From: Chitinophaga agri
GTDB taxonomy: Bacteria; Bacteroidota; Bacteroidia; Chitinophagales; Chitinophagaceae
Direction of reading: 5' to 3'
Assembly: GCF_010093065.1 (NCBI RefSeq)
Contig: NZ_CP048113.1
Span: 3,968,001-4,032,000, forward strand
Length of the DNA: 64,000 nucleotides
Shown here: positions 16,909 to 26,234 of the stretch, piece by piece
Numbering within the stretch: the stretch's first letter is position 1
How the letters are laid out: every line of letters begins with the position of its first letter
Made by a program: the position numbers and the translations under genes
The notes under the pieces: generated by a model
Database searches by the model: none
Seen by the model: only the letters and a program-made list of their open reading frames with translations
What the model was told of the DNA's origin: nothing

Positions 16909-17556
16909 ATGAAACTCAACAGATACATCGACCATACCGTACTCAGGCCAACTACTACTCTTGAAGATATCAAGCACTTATGCATGGAAGCCGTAGAATA
17001 CGATTTTGCGGCCGTATGTGTACCTCCACCCTTTGTCAAGCTGTCCAATACCTTTGTGGGCAATACAACCACGAAGGTGGCTACGGTTACCGGCTTTCCT
17101 TTCGGTTATTCAGCTATTGAAGCGAAAGTGGCAGAGACCGTACTGGCGATCGTGGATGGAGCCGATGAAATTGATATGGTCGCCAATATCCTGGCCGTGA
17201 AAAATAAGGACTGGGCATATGTGGAAAAAGAGATTGCGACCATTATGCCGATCATCCGTAATCATGGCAAGGTCATAAAGGTGATCATTGAAAGTGGCAT
17301 ATTATTGGAAGAAGAGATCGTACAATGCTGCGAACTGTACGCGAAATACCAGGTAGATTTTGTAAAGACCTCTACCGGGTATGCTGAAAAAGGAGCGACC
17401 GTGGCAGCAGTCGCACTCATGAGGGCAAACCTTCCGGCAAATATCCAGATAAAAGCATCGGGCGGTATTCGTACCTTTGACTTTGCAAAGGAGTTGATCG
17501 ACGCAGGTGCCACCAGGATTGGAACAAGCAATGTTGTGGCCCTCATGAAGGGATAA
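16909..17556 (+). CDS. deoC: Deoxyribose-phosphate aldolase
   Basis: This class I aldolase cleaves 2-deoxyribose 5-phosphate to acetaldehyde and glyceraldehyde 3-phosphate in nucleoside breakdown. From the ATG at 16909 the protein has 215 residues (a GTG 15 nt earlier is also in frame). The Schiff-base lysine is Lys153 in VKTSTGY, the second active lysine is Lys182 in IKASGGIR, and Asp89 lies in GADEIDMV. The early YIDHTVLRP and TVTGFPFG motifs are also diagnostic. TACTTTCG about 30 nt upstream is close to the -7 consensus. It lies just 4 nt ahead of the SPOR-domain gene, so they may share a transcript. Confidence 0.97.
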   Translation: MKLNRYIDHTVLRPTTTLEDIKHLCMEAVEYDFAAVCVPPPFVKLSNTFVGNTTTKVATVTGFPFGYSAIEAKVAETVLAIVDGADEIDMVANILAVKNKDWAYVEKEIATIMPIIRNHGKVIKVIIESGILLEEEIVQCCELYAKYQVDFVKTSTGYAEKGATVAAVALMRANLPANIQIKASGGIRTFDFAKELIDAGATRIGTSNVVALMKG

Positions 17557-17560
17557 AAGT

Positions 17561-18007
17561 ATGAATATGAAACACTTAATATTATTATTCTCCGGATTGC
17601 TCATCGGAGGCCTGGCTATGGCCCAGGATGCAACATTGGCCAGCAATGGTGGCGTTAAAGTCGTAAAAGACAGTCGCCTCGACCTGCTGATCAAAAAACA
17701 GATCTACATCAATACCCTGGCTATCCGTAACCAACCGGGCTTTAGGGTGCAGGTTATTTCCACGAATAAAAGGAATGAAGCCAATGATGTAAAGGCAAGG
17801 GCCATGCAGTTATTCCCTGATTACCGCACTTATATGGACTACCAGGCGCCTTATTTCAAGGTGCGCATAGGTGACTTTAAAACACGCGAAGAGGCAACGG
17901 AACTGCGGGAAAAAATGAGTTCCAGTTTCCAGGGTGGCATCTTTGTCGTCCCTGCTATTATTAATCTGTCACCTGAGAAAGAAGCTGGTAATGAAGAATC
18001 GTATTAA
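17561..18007 (+). CDS. Exported SPOR-domain protein
   Basis: The 148-residue protein has a signal peptide (residues 1-21, ending GGLAMA) and a C-terminal SPOR repeat (about 58-133: GFRVQVISTNKRNEANDVKAR, YMDYQAPYFKVRIGDFKTREEA). SPOR domains bind denuded glycan strands of peptidoglycan, so it probably sits in the periplasm at division sites or on the cell wall. It starts 4 nt after deoC and its last 17 nt overlap the start of the amidohydrolase gene, so the three genes are likely co-transcribed. Confidence 0.9.
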   Translation: MNMKHLILLFSGLLIGGLAMAQDATLASNGGVKVVKDSRLDLLIKKQIYINTLAIRNQPGFRVQVISTNKRNEANDVKARAMQLFPDYRTYMDYQAPYFKVRIGDFKTREEATELREKMSSSFQGGIFVVPAIINLSPEKEAGNEESY

Positions 18008-19166
18008 AGAACTGGCGCAGCAGTATGCGCCGGAGTTCATTGCTATCCGCCGCCACATCCACTCTCATCCTGAACTATCCTTCCAGGAATATGAAACGTC
18101 TAAGTTCATACAGCAGAAACTGGATGAATTTGGCGTATCCTATAAAGCTGGTATTGCCGGCACCGGCATCATCGCTACGATAGAAGGGAAAAATCCTGCT
18201 TCCAAGACGATCGCGCTGAGAGCCGATATTGATGCCCTGCCCATCACGGAAGCCAACGATGTACCTTATAAATCGCTCAATAACGGCGTCATGCATGCCT
18301 GCGGACACGATGTACACACTACCTGTGTGCTCGGTGCTACCCGCATCCTGCAGGAGCTCAAAGGTGAATTTGAAGGGACTATCAAAGTGCTGTTCCAGCC
18401 GGGAGAGGAAAAACACCCTGGCGGCGCCAGTCTGATGATCCAGGAAGGAGCGCTGGAAAATCCCCGCCCCGACGCGATCCTGGGTATGCACGTGCAACCC
18501 ACCATGGAAGCTGGTAAACTGGGCTTCCGCGCCGGACAGTATATGGCCAGCGCCGACGAGATCTATATCACTATCAAGGGAAAAGGGGGCCACGCCGCCC
18601 TGCCTCATCTGACTGTGGACACAATTCTGGTGGCCTCACACCTGGTAGTCAGCCTCCAGCAGGTGATCAGCCGTAACAATAATCCTTTCTCTCCTTCCGT
18701 ATTGAGCATCTGTGCTTTCAACGGAGGATATACCACTAACGTCATCCCCAGCGAAGTAAAGCTGATGGGCACCTTTCGTGCGATGGATGAAACCTGGCGC
18801 TTCAAAGCCCACGATATCATCAGGAAACAGGCTACCGAACTGGCACACGCCATGGGCGCCGGGATAGATATCGAAATACTCGTAGGTTACCCCTGCCTGT
18901 ATAACAATGAAGCCGTAACCGGTAAAGCACGCTCCCTGGCAGAAGACTACCTCGGACTGCCTAATGTAGAAGATACAGAAGTGCGCATGGGCGCAGAAGA
19001 CTTTGCCTTCTATTCCCAGATCGTACCAGCCTGCTTCTTCCGCCTTGGGACTGGTAATGTATCCAGAGGCATCACCTCCGGGGTACATACCCCTACCTTC
19101 GACGTAGACGAAAACGCGATTGAAGTAGGGATCGGTACTATGGCGTGGCTCGCTACACAGTTCTGA
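17991..19166 (+). CDS. M20 family amidohydrolase (N-acyl amino acid/hippurate hydrolase type)
   Basis: The 391-residue enzyme starts at ATG 17991, within the end of the SPOR gene. It has the M20D metal-site motifs: HACGHDVHT (His102, Cys104, His106), PGEEKHPGGA (Glu139-Glu140), and GAEDFAFY near the end, plus LRADIDALPI. Members are dinuclear metal hydrolases that remove acyl groups from amino acids or hydrolyse small peptides; Cys104 in place of other metal residues is normal for the HipO/AmaA branch. There is no signal peptide. The substrate is not predictable. A good terminator follows 23 nt after the stop. Confidence 0.93.
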   Translation: MKNRIKELAQQYAPEFIAIRRHIHSHPELSFQEYETSKFIQQKLDEFGVSYKAGIAGTGIIATIEGKNPASKTIALRADIDALPITEANDVPYKSLNNGVMHACGHDVHTTCVLGATRILQELKGEFEGTIKVLFQPGEEKHPGGASLMIQEGALENPRPDAILGMHVQPTMEAGKLGFRAGQYMASADEIYITIKGKGGHAALPHLTVDTILVASHLVVSLQQVISRNNNPFSPSVLSICAFNGGYTTNVIPSEVKLMGTFRAMDETWRFKAHDIIRKQATELAHAMGAGIDIEILVGYPCLYNNEAVTGKARSLAEDYLGLPNVEDTEVRMGAEDFAFYSQIVPACFFRLGTGNVSRGITSGVHTPTFDVDENAIEVGIGTMAWLATQF

Positions 19167-19188
19167 TCATACTCACCTTACTATATGT

Positions 19189-19217
19189 AAAAGCCGGGCA
19201 CTATCGTCCCGGCTTTT
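19189..19217 (+). terminator. Terminator after the amidohydrolase gene
   Basis: AAAAGCCGGG (19189-19198) pairs perfectly with CCCGGCTTTT (19208-19217). The A- and T-runs make it usable from both sides, though the nearest minus-strand gene ends at 19307. Confidence 0.85.
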
Positions 19218-19306
19218 CTATTTAAACTAAACTAACCAAAAAAGAGGCCCGCTGGAAAGCAGACCTCTGTCAACATAGCCTTTTGTCTTATCGTTATAAA
19301 AAAAGT

Positions 19307-19972
19307 TTATCTGATCTGTTTTAACGCATTCAATGATGCACCGGTCAAGTTCAGCTGTGACAGGTTGCTGACATCCATCATGACATGCCCGTACGGCACA
19401 TCATGAGAGTTCACCACACTACCCCGGCCCAACGTCACCTGCAGGGTATCAATCCTGCTGGATCCACCTTCTACCGACAGGTTGATCGATTCCCCGCCCT
19501 GTATACTTAACCTGTCTGTTTGTATATTGAACAGACTGATATCACAGCCTTTTGCGGCTGTCACCTCAAATGCCGGCGCCTGGAAATCCTGGATCAATGC
19601 ACTTCCCTCTTCCACCACAACACCAGTCAACTGATTACACTCAAGTATGGTTACATGATTGTCTTTCAAATTGAGGATCATCGTATCATTTTGAATGGTA
19701 TACAGAAACGCATCTTTATGATGTTCTGTGAAAAGGATCCTGTTATTAGCCGTTTTTATCACCGGGAAACCGTGGCCCGGAATACCCTGCAACTTCAATA
19801 CTTTAAAGGGAGGGAGATCTTCAAACTTTGAAGGCGTATTTTCTTTTACCGTGATGGATTCCTTACCGGTATATCCTCTTTTGTAATTCGCCCATATCAC
19901 TGTATTTGCAATCAACAGCAGCAGTGAAAGAAAGCCCGCAAAAGCGATTAATAATTTATAACTGGTCTTCAT
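19307..19972 (-). CDS. Membrane-anchored beta-helix-like protein of unknown function
   Basis: The 221-residue protein has one N-terminal membrane helix (residues 7-28) and an extracytoplasmic part made of many short beta strands (FEVTAAKGCDISLFNIQTDRLSIQGGESINLSVEGGSSRIDTLQVTLG). This resembles the repetitive beta-helix of DUF2807/GIN-domain proteins, but I cannot confirm the family. It is the last gene of the ABC/GntR operon, 18 nt after the regulator, so it may sense or support the ABC system at the membrane. Confidence 0.65.
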   Translation of the reverse strand: MKTSYKLLIAFAGFLSLLLLIANTVIWANYKRGYTGKESITVKENTPSKFEDLPPFKVLKLQGIPGHGFPVIKTANNRILFTEHHKDAFLYTIQNDTMILNLKDNHVTILECNQLTGVVVEEGSALIQDFQAPAFEVTAAKGCDISLFNIQTDRLSIQGGESINLSVEGGSSRIDTLQVTLGRGSVVNSHDVPYGHVMMDVSNLSQLNLTGASLNALKQIR

Positions 19973-19990
19973 AAAAACCTATTTAATGAA

Positions 19991-20362
19991 TTACTTGAAA
20001 TTGGATTTTTTAAATTTCTCATAGTGCGTTTTCAGCTCATCCAGCTCGAGGTCCAGCAGATAGATATTGCGGAAGAACTGTGGCAACTCATTCGCCATAA
20101 ACCGCTCCTTCTTCATTTGCTTGATCTTCTTTAACGCACCGGCAGCCACAAAATATCCGATCCCTCTTTTGTTGTAAATGATCTCATACTGCTGCAGATA
20201 TTCATAAGTGCGCATTACGGTGTTAGGATTCACTTCCAGTTGTACGGCCAGGTCTCTCACAGAGGGAATCCTGTCCTCCTGTTTCCACTTCTCCAGCAAT
20301 ACCTGCTCGCACATGTAATCTGCTATCTGCAGATATATCGCCTGCGTTTCATTGAATTCCAT
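19991..20362 (-). CDS. GntR family regulator, YtrA subfamily
   Basis: The 123-residue protein is a winged-helix GntR DNA-binding domain (about 8-76; RIPSVRDLAVQLEVNPNTVMRTYEYLQ, with recognition helix near 43-55) and a short helical C-terminal extension for dimerisation, without a ligand domain. That size and organisation is typical of YtrA-type regulators, which repress ABC transporter operons that include themselves. It lies downstream of the ATPase and permease genes (28 nt gap), and a perfect YtrA-like operator is present just before the first gene of the operon (22066-22089), so autoregulation is likely. Confidence 0.92.
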   Translation of the reverse strand: MEFNETQAIYLQIADYMCEQVLLEKWKQEDRIPSVRDLAVQLEVNPNTVMRTYEYLQQYEIIYNKRGIGYFVAAGALKKIKQMKKERFMANELPQFFRNIYLLDLELDELKTHYEKFKKSNFK

Positions 20363-20390
20363 AAATGACTTTTTAAGCTGTACTACCTGA

Positions 20391-21203
20391 TTATATTTCC
20401 TTGTCTCTCAACCGCGCGTAGGCAAGCGTCCAGAGCATTGGTGGCAGAATATATTTCACAAGGAACAGAAAGGTATGCTGTAGTGGTTCCGGAATGATCA
20501 GCATGGTGTTACCAGATGCTACCGGCGTGCCACCATTCGTTATATTCACACCAATAAACGGCACATGTTCATACCATTCCCGCATTTTCCCTCCAAAAAA
20601 GAGGAACACAAAAACGGTATTCACCAGGTACAATGCACCGAGGAAGAGCGTCAGCAGGAAAAGCGTTTTGATGAAGCTGTACTTCTGAAAATAAACAGCT
20701 CCCAGCAGCATGAATCCCTGTGCGCCAAACCAGGCGTAATACCAATAATATGCAGGAGTATCCTGTAAATAATTTCTGAGGTCATTGACAATATGTACAT
20801 CCCTTTTCGCAAATACGATCATGTCCATGACCTGATAGGCGATATAAAAGGCCAGGTGATAAACAAGCAGAAATCCTACGGTGGTAACCAGTAATGTACT
20901 GAGGAATTTCTCCAGCTGCGATGCAGGGAACAACAGGTAGTCGATGCCCTGTGGTTTATTCCCCAACTCCCCAAAACTCAGACTGGTAAATATCAGCCCA
21001 GTGATGAAAAGCATGATGAAGAAAATAGGGACCAGTCCACTGGCTGTAATGGAAAAGTTATCCGTGGATGATACCAATAGCAGTATTAACGACAGTACTG
21101 CCAATACAATCACAGACATCGCATAAAGACGGTAGTTGTCCAGCAGATGCTTTCTCATATATAATCCGAAACGTGCCGGACTAAAAACGTTATTCGTTTG
21201 CAT
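20391..21203 (-). CDS. ABC-2-like transporter membrane protein
   Basis: The 270-residue protein has about six hydrophobic segments (around 33-51, 57-77, 106-126, 158-172, 175-200 and 245-258) and no other recognised motif. It starts 15 nt after the ABC ATPase gene on the same strand and would form the membrane part of that transporter. YtrA-type operons often encode envelope-stress ABC exporters; the substrate is unknown. The family is inferred mostly from topology and position. Confidence 0.75.
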   Translation of the reverse strand: MQTNNVFSPARFGLYMRKHLLDNYRLYAMSVIVLAVLSLILLLVSSTDNFSITASGLVPIFFIMLFITGLIFTSLSFGELGNKPQGIDYLLFPASQLEKFLSTLLVTTVGFLLVYHLAFYIAYQVMDMIVFAKRDVHIVNDLRNYLQDTPAYYWYYAWFGAQGFMLLGAVYFQKYSFIKTLFLLTLFLGALYLVNTVFVFLFFGGKMREWYEHVPFIGVNITNGGTPVASGNTMLIIPEPLQHTFLFLVKYILPPMLWTLAYARLRDKEI

Positions 21204-21218
21204 AAGTTTCTTACAGGG

Positions 21219-22052
21219 TTAGTTGAAGATTTCGGTGATACGCTCAGGCTTATCCAGCACGGCGTTGAACAACAGTTCCATGTCTATGCGACTGTGTTGC
21301 GCGCCTTCATTCTGTGTGATAACGGCATGTCCGCGGATAGAACTATCTGAGAACAATACATTGCCGGCATCTGCGATATTGGATACATTTCTGAATAACA
21401 GTCTGTCTGTAACAGTCTCCACATCCTGCCGGAAGATGATCTTGTGATTGTCGATGATGACGATACTGTCGATCAGGTTATCCAGGTCGCGGACCTGGTG
21501 AGTAGATATGACGATACATTTCTCGTCACTCACCGCTGCGGCTATCACCTTGCGGAACTGGCTCTTGGAAGGGATGTCCAGACCATTGGTGGGTTCATCC
21601 AGTATCAATGCCTTTGTGTTGGTCGCCAACGCAAAACTGATCAGCACTTTCTTTTTCTGCCCATAGGACATTTCAGTCAGGCGCTGGTCCATAGGTATCT
21701 GGAACTCTTCGAGGTAGTTGTAAAACGCTTTGCTGTCGAACAACGGATAGAAAGGCGCGTACGTCTTCAGATACGTTTTGATGCTTACAGGAGGGAGATA
21801 GAACTCTTCTGGCACCATGAACAGATTTTGCAGAAAAGCGGGCTGACGATAACGCGCTTCAAAGTCAAATACTTTACAATGGCCGGCGTTAGGGAATAAT
21901 AACCCTGCAATATGTTTCAGCAGACTGGACTTCCCTGCACCATTCTTTCCCAGCAAACCGTAGATGTGACCAGCCTCCAGCTGCAGATTCAGATTCTCGA
22001 ACAGGGGCTTGTTCTTCCTATAACTGAATGATAGATTCTGGATGGATATCAT
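21219..22052 (-). CDS. ABC transporter ATP-binding protein
   Basis: The 277-residue ATPase has Walker A GKNGAGKS (35-42), signature motif MSYGQKKK (128-135) in place of the usual LSGGQ, Walker B ALILDEPTNGLD (148-159), and an H-loop STHQ. It is the first gene of a four-gene minus-strand operon (ATPase, permease, GntR regulator, membrane-anchored protein). The substitution of SYGQ for SGGQ is common in YtrB-like exporters. An operator 14-37 nt before the ATG (22066-22089) suggests repression by the GntR protein. Confidence 0.93.
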   Translation of the reverse strand: MISIQNLSFSYRKNKPLFENLNLQLEAGHIYGLLGKNGAGKSSLLKHIAGLLFPNAGHCKVFDFEARYRQPAFLQNLFMVPEEFYLPPVSIKTYLKTYAPFYPLFDSKAFYNYLEEFQIPMDQRLTEMSYGQKKKVLISFALATNTKALILDEPTNGLDIPSKSQFRKVIAAAVSDEKCIVISTHQVRDLDNLIDSIVIIDNHKIIFRQDVETVTDRLLFRNVSNIADAGNVLFSDSSIRGHAVITQNEGAQHSRIDMELLFNAVLDKPERITEIFN

Positions 22053-22352
22053 AGATTAGTGATTTAGTGTACTACATAACTAGTACACTGCAAATGTAGA
22101 AAGGATTCTGAATTAGCCAAAAGTTTTTTTGAGGAAATGGCTACTTTCTGGACCAAAACACTAATAATCAATACATTTATTTTTTTCCTGGAACGGCGCT
22201 GCTGGCCAATTGACGTATTAGTACTCATTTAAGCAGCTGTACATGCTGCGTTTTTTCTGATCGAATCTTGCCTTTGTCGGCCGAATTCTACACATTAAGA
22301 CTTTTTAATAAGCTATATTTGCTTTAGTGGTTTACATTTAAATCTATCCCCT
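22053..22352. other. Divergent promoter region
   Basis: The 300-nt spacer between the ABC operon and the exported unknown holds the GntR operator and, on the plus strand, a TATATTTG -7 motif (22314-22321) 31 nt before the ATG at 22353. Nothing else was recognised. Confidence 0.55.
22066..22089 (-). promoter_or_regulatory. Probable GntR (YtrA-type) operator
   Basis: AGTGTACTA (22066-22074), six spacer bases, then TAGTACACT (22081-22089) form a perfect 9+9 inverted repeat. It lies 14 nt before the ATPase start codon. The half-site matches the AGTGTA/TACACT type recognised by YtrA-subfamily GntR proteins, one of which is encoded in the same operon. Confidence 0.85.
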
Positions 22353-23429
22353 ATGAAAGGCCCTATAGCCGCCGTGCTTTGTTTAAGCCTTTTATTTTCA
22401 GCGATTACGGCATCTGCACAGTTCGTGAAATCGAAAGATGTGGAAAAGATGAAAAAACGAACTAGAATCATTGTGGTGAAAGAAAAACCTGATAAGAAGA
22501 TCCTAAAGCAACTCGCCCGTACGTCCCCTGAAATGGCAAACGCTTATAAGCAGGCTATTAAACAGTTAAATCAGGACTTCCCTGAGTCAGTCAGACAGTT
22601 CTGGACAGTGAACAGCAATGCGACAATTGAAGTAAGAACGGAAAAAGAGATTGAGAAGATCCGTAAGAAGGGTGACAGGACCAGCATCGTCATGGACTGT
22701 CAGTCACTGCATGTCAAACCAGGGGCGAAAAGCCGTTATTCCAAGCGGACACGCACCTATACAGCTCCTTTGTCCTGGCAGAAAGACCCTAAAGACCTCA
22801 GTATCCCCGTCATTAATATGACCTTTATTGAGAATGATCCGCAGAATCCTTTCTATATCCAGAACATGTCGGATAACTTTCCGGACTACATCGACTTTGC
22901 GGTAGGACTGCGACTGGCGACATTTGTATTTAACGAGCCGGAAGAACACAAATCATCTGCTGCACTACAGCGCGATATCAAACATAATGCGGTACTGCTG
23001 AAAGGCAAAACCCTGGTACTTTGTAAGGAATGGCTGGATGAGACTTTTCAGGCCAGTGTAGCAAAGGGTGATTATCCATACCCTATCAGATATGTCACAC
23101 TCGAAGAACTGGAACAGCTCATACGGAAAGACATTTATGATAGTACCGTGGTAGCATATGTACCTGCCGGCGTGTTCTCTACATTCGATAAAAACGCACC
23201 CAGCATGGAAGTGCATGTTCCGGTGGTATTTGATCCAGTAAACGGGATGCCCCTCTGCCACTCAGATATCAGTGACGAAATGTTCCAGGCATGGGGCTTT
23301 TCACTGATACCGAAGATGGGGAAAACGGTGGTTGGATTTAAGAAGATCAGGAATGAAGATATCAGGAACTTTGCGAAGTCTATTACAGAGGGAGAAGAGC
23401 AGGAAATGAGCAGAATGGGAGGAGATTAA
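22353..23429 (+). CDS. Exported protein of unknown function
   Basis: The 358-residue protein has a clear signal peptide (residues 1-22, cut in ASA-QFV). I do not recognise a family. The mature part is basic at its N-terminus (KSKDVEKMKKRTRIIVVKEKPDKKILKQL) and then mixed alpha/beta with few cysteines (Cys at about 116, 223 and 310). It stands alone with its own promoter motif and shares a bidirectional terminator with glyA. No lipobox and no membrane helix beyond the signal, so it should be periplasmic or secreted. Confidence 0.7.
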   Translation: MKGPIAAVLCLSLLFSAITASAQFVKSKDVEKMKKRTRIIVVKEKPDKKILKQLARTSPEMANAYKQAIKQLNQDFPESVRQFWTVNSNATIEVRTEKEIEKIRKKGDRTSIVMDCQSLHVKPGAKSRYSKRTRTYTAPLSWQKDPKDLSIPVINMTFIENDPQNPFYIQNMSDNFPDYIDFAVGLRLATFVFNEPEEHKSSAALQRDIKHNAVLLKGKTLVLCKEWLDETFQASVAKGDYPYPIRYVTLEELEQLIRKDIYDSTVVAYVPAGVFSTFDKNAPSMEVHVPVVFDPVNGMPLCHSDISDEMFQAWGFSLIPKMGKTVVGFKKIRNEDIRNFAKSITEGEEQEMSRMGGD

Positions 23430-23430
23430 A

Positions 23431-23465
23431 AATCAGGCATTGGGAATGCGAATCAGGCATTGTTG
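23431..23465. repeat. Heptad repeat element 3 (single arm)
   Basis: The sequence AATCAGG, CATTGGG, AATGCGA, ATCAGGC, ATTG has a 7-bp period and begins 1 nt after the stop of the upstream gene. No clear inverted partner is seen before the glyA terminator. Confidence 0.5.
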
Positions 23466-23508
23466 CCAAATGCCTTTCAAAAAGGATATGTCCGGAATAT
23501 ATAAATGG

Positions 23509-23539
23509 CAATGGCGCTTCTGTTAAGGAAGCGCCATTG
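23509..23539. terminator. Bidirectional terminator between convergent genes
   Basis: CAATGGCGCTTC (23509-23520) pairs perfectly with GAAGCGCCATTG (23528-23539) over a 7-nt loop. It sits between the exported unknown (plus) and glyA (minus). Confidence 0.8.
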
Positions 23540-23547
23540 TTATTAAT

Positions 23548-24825
23548 TTACAGTTCAGGATACAGCACGAACTGCTTCATGAAGTCATTCACCGCGCCGC
23601 GAACGCTGGTGATGCGTGCTTCGTTATCAGCATCCATCAGCAGTTCATCGATCCAGGATACTACCTGTCCCATGTGCTCTTCTTTCATACCACGGGAAGT
23701 GATAGCAGGAACACCCACACGGATACCAGAAGTAACGAAAGCAGATTTATCGTCAAAAGGCACCATGTTCTTGTTAACAGTGATGTCAGCTTTCACCAGT
23801 ACCTGCTCTGCTTTTTTACCGGAGATATTCTTATTACGCAGATCGATGAGCATCAGGTGGTTGTCAGTACCGCCGGAAACGATCTGGTAACCTTTCTCAA
23901 CAAATGCTTTAGACATTGCCTGCGCATTTTTGATGATCTGTTGTGCATATGCACCGTATTCGTCAGTCAGGATCTCGAAGAAGGAAACTGCTTTTGCAGC
24001 AATTACGTGCTCCAGCGGACCACCCTGGATACCTGGGAATACAGCAGTATCGATCAGAGAGCTCATCATACGGATCTCTCCTTTTGGCGTTTTCAGACCG
24101 AATGGATTTTCAAAGTCTTTACCCAGCATGATCATACCACCACGGGGACCACGCAGTGTTTTATGCGTAGTAGTCGTTACAAAATGGCAATGCTCGAACG
24201 GAGAGTTCAGCAGTCCTTTTGCGATCAGACCTGCCGGATGTGCGATATCTGCCAGTACGAAAGCACCTACCTGATCAGCGATCTGGCGGATACGTTTATA
24301 ATCCCAGTCACGGCTGTAAGCAGAAGCACCACAAATGATCACCTGTGGTTTCTCTTTCAGCGCGATCTCTTCCATTTTATCATACTCCACCAGACCGGTT
24401 TCCTTGTTCACACCATAAGAGAATGGCTGATATAATTTACCGGAGAAGTTCACCGGAGAACCGTGTGTCAGGTGACCACCCATGCTCAGGTCCAGACCCA
24501 GGATCTTATCGCCTGGTTTCAGGATAGCCAGCAATACAGCGGCATTTGCCTGTGCACCGGAGTGAGGTTGTACGTTTGCATACTCAATATTAAAGATCTG
24601 TTTAGCCCTGTCGATCGCCAGTTGTTCACTCTGGTCAACGATCTCACAGCCGCCATAATATCTACGTCCAGGATAACCTTCCGCATATTTATTGGTCAGA
24701 ACTGTGCCCATTGCCTGCATTACCTGCAGACTGGTAAAGTTCTCCGAAGCAATCAATTCGATACCATGACGCTGACGTTCCAGCTCCTGGCTGATGATAT
24801 TAAATATTTGCAGATCTCTTTGCAT
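23548..24825 (-). CDS. glyA: Serine hydroxymethyltransferase
   Basis: This PLP enzyme interconverts serine and glycine with tetrahydrofolate and supplies one-carbon units. The 425-residue protein has the family start [38 protein letters not shown], the SGAQANAAV segment, and the PLP lysine Lys222 in [14 protein letters not shown]. The length is normal. A TAACTTTG -7 motif lies on the minus strand at 24858-24851, about 26 nt before the ATG, so it has its own promoter. Confidence 0.98.
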   Translation of the reverse strand: MQRDLQIFNIISQELERQRHGIELIASENFTSLQVMQAMGTVLTNKYAEGYPGRRYYGGCEIVDQSEQLAIDRAKQIFNIEYANVQPHSGAQANAAVLLAILKPGDKILGLDLSMGGHLTHGSPVNFSGKLYQPFSYGVNKETGLVEYDKMEEIALKEKPQVIICGASAYSRDWDYKRIRQIADQVGAFVLADIAHPAGLIAKGLLNSPFEHCHFVTTTTHKTLRGPRGGMIMLGKDFENPFGLKTPKGEIRMMSSLIDTAVFPGIQGGPLEHVIAAKAVSFFEILTDEYGAYAQQIIKNAQAMSKAFVEKGYQIVSGGTDNHLMLIDLRNKNISGKKAEQVLVKADITVNKNMVPFDDKSAFVTSGIRVGVPAITSRGMKEEHMGQVVSWIDELLMDADNEARITSVRGAVNDFMKQFVLYPEL

Positions 24826-24850
24826 TGTGTATTACTTTGAAAATTTGGTG

Positions 24851-24858
24851 CAAAGTTA
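24851..24858 (-). promoter_or_regulatory. -7 promoter element for glyA
   Basis: Read on the minus strand the bases are TAACTTTG, an exact TAnnTTTG match, 26 nt before the glyA ATG. The -33 element is not clear. Confidence 0.5.
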
Positions 24859-25119
24859 ATCGAATTTGTGAATAGTGCATAGTCAATGTAGGATGATAAA
24901 TAGTTTTTTTTGCTGCGAAACCAAGATTCACCAGTCATAAATACTAGAAAACCACATCAGTCATAGACAATAATTATTATATCAGCGGACAATCTAATGA
25001 AATGCACAGGTATTTCCAACCTAACCGCCTGGTCGTCAGCCCTATGGACTATTATCTTTTTTTGTTCTACCTTCACGCCCTCGGTACGAGAACGAGATTA
25101 TTAAACCTAACCTGCGTAC

Positions 25120-26112
25120 ATGAAGGCCATAATACCTGTAGCTGGTGCCGGCACTAAGCTACGACCTCACACATATACACAACCTAAAGCATTAATTCCC
25201 CTTGCGGGCAGAACGATATTAAGCATTATCATTGATCAGCTGGTGGAAGCCGGCATTAACGAATTTGTATTTGTTATTGGTTACCTGGGCGATAAGATCC
25301 AGCACTACGTGCAACAGAAGTATCCTCACCTGACCTGTCACTTTGTACAGCAAAACAGCCGGGAAGGTACAGGACACGCCATCCTGCTCACCCGTCAGGT
25401 CGTACAGGATGACGAGATCCTGATCGTACTGGGCGATACTATCTGTGAAGGAAATTTCCAGGAACTCATCTCCTCCCCGGTATCCATGCTGGGACTGAAG
25501 AAAGTGGACGATCCCCGCAATTTTGGTGTGGCCGAACTCAACGAAGAGCATCATATTATCCGGGTGGTGGAAAAACCGCAGATCCCGAAGTCCAATCTGG
25601 CACTCGTAGGCGTTTACAAGATCAAGGAAACACCGCAGTTATACGAATGTCTGGAACAGAACATCCTGCATCAGAAAAGATCACATGACGAGTTTCAGCT
25701 GACGGATGCCCTGCAATGTATGATCGAACACGGTGTCACCTTTAAGACCTTCAAAGTCACCAACTGGTTTGATTGCGGTCGTAAAGATACCCTGCTGGAA
25801 ACAAATGCGATCCTGCTCAGCAAATACAAAATGGATAACAATCCAACCCTGGCTTATGAGAACACTATTATCATCCCGCCGGTAAGTATCGCAGAAGGCT
25901 GCAGCATTAAAAACGCTATCATCGGCCCGAATGTGGCCATCGGCGATAATACAGTGATCAATTACTCCATCGTAAAAGACTCTATCATCGGCTCTTTCAG
26001 TAACCTCTATGAAGTCGTGCTGAAATCTTCCCTGATCGGTAGTGACGCCAATATCCGCGGATTAAGCCAGAGTCTGAACATCGGCGACAATACAGAGATC
26101 GATCTGGGATGA
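25120..26112 (+). CDS. Sugar-1-phosphate nucleotidyltransferase with left-handed beta-helix tail
   Basis: The 330-residue protein has an RmlA-like nucleotidyltransferase domain (about 1-235) with MKAIIPVAGAGTKLRPHT (pyrophosphorylase signature, here GAGTKLRP in place of GxGTRLRP), QPKALIPLAG, and VLGDTI. The rest (about 250-330) is an imperfect hexapeptide left-handed beta-helix (AIIGPNVAIGDNTVINYSIVKDSIIG). It makes NDP-sugars for cell wall or polysaccharide synthesis. Relatives include glucose-1-phosphate thymidylyltransferases and MurNAc-1-phosphate uridylyltransferases; the substrate cannot be settled here. It stands alone and is closed by a strong hairpin. Confidence 0.88.
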   Translation: MKAIIPVAGAGTKLRPHTYTQPKALIPLAGRTILSIIIDQLVEAGINEFVFVIGYLGDKIQHYVQQKYPHLTCHFVQQNSREGTGHAILLTRQVVQDDEILIVLGDTICEGNFQELISSPVSMLGLKKVDDPRNFGVAELNEEHHIIRVVEKPQIPKSNLALVGVYKIKETPQLYECLEQNILHQKRSHDEFQLTDALQCMIEHGVTFKTFKVTNWFDCGRKDTLLETNAILLSKYKMDNNPTLAYENTIIIPPVSIAEGCSIKNAIIGPNVAIGDNTVINYSIVKDSIIGSFSNLYEVVLKSSLIGSDANIRGLSQSLNIGDNTEIDLG

Positions 26113-26172
26113 TCCTGACCGCTGCACGACATCGCCCGTTCCAATAATATATCTATCCTTCCACATATGCTT

Positions 26173-26220
26173 TACCAGGCAAATAGCTGATACCTGTCAG
26201 CTGTTTGCCTGGTATTTTGC
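26173..26220 (+). terminator. Terminator after the nucleotidyltransferase gene
   Basis: TACCAGGCAAA (26173-26183) pairs with TTTGCCTGGTA (26204-26214), and AGCTGA/TCAGCT extends the stem inside. TTTT follows. The structure ends 15 nt before the next start codon. Confidence 0.8.
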
Positions 26221-26234
26221 CTTATTTTCATTCC

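Noticed and set aside
23674..24435. 253-codon open frame on the plus strand
   Set aside because: Antisense to glyA, which has all expected motifs.
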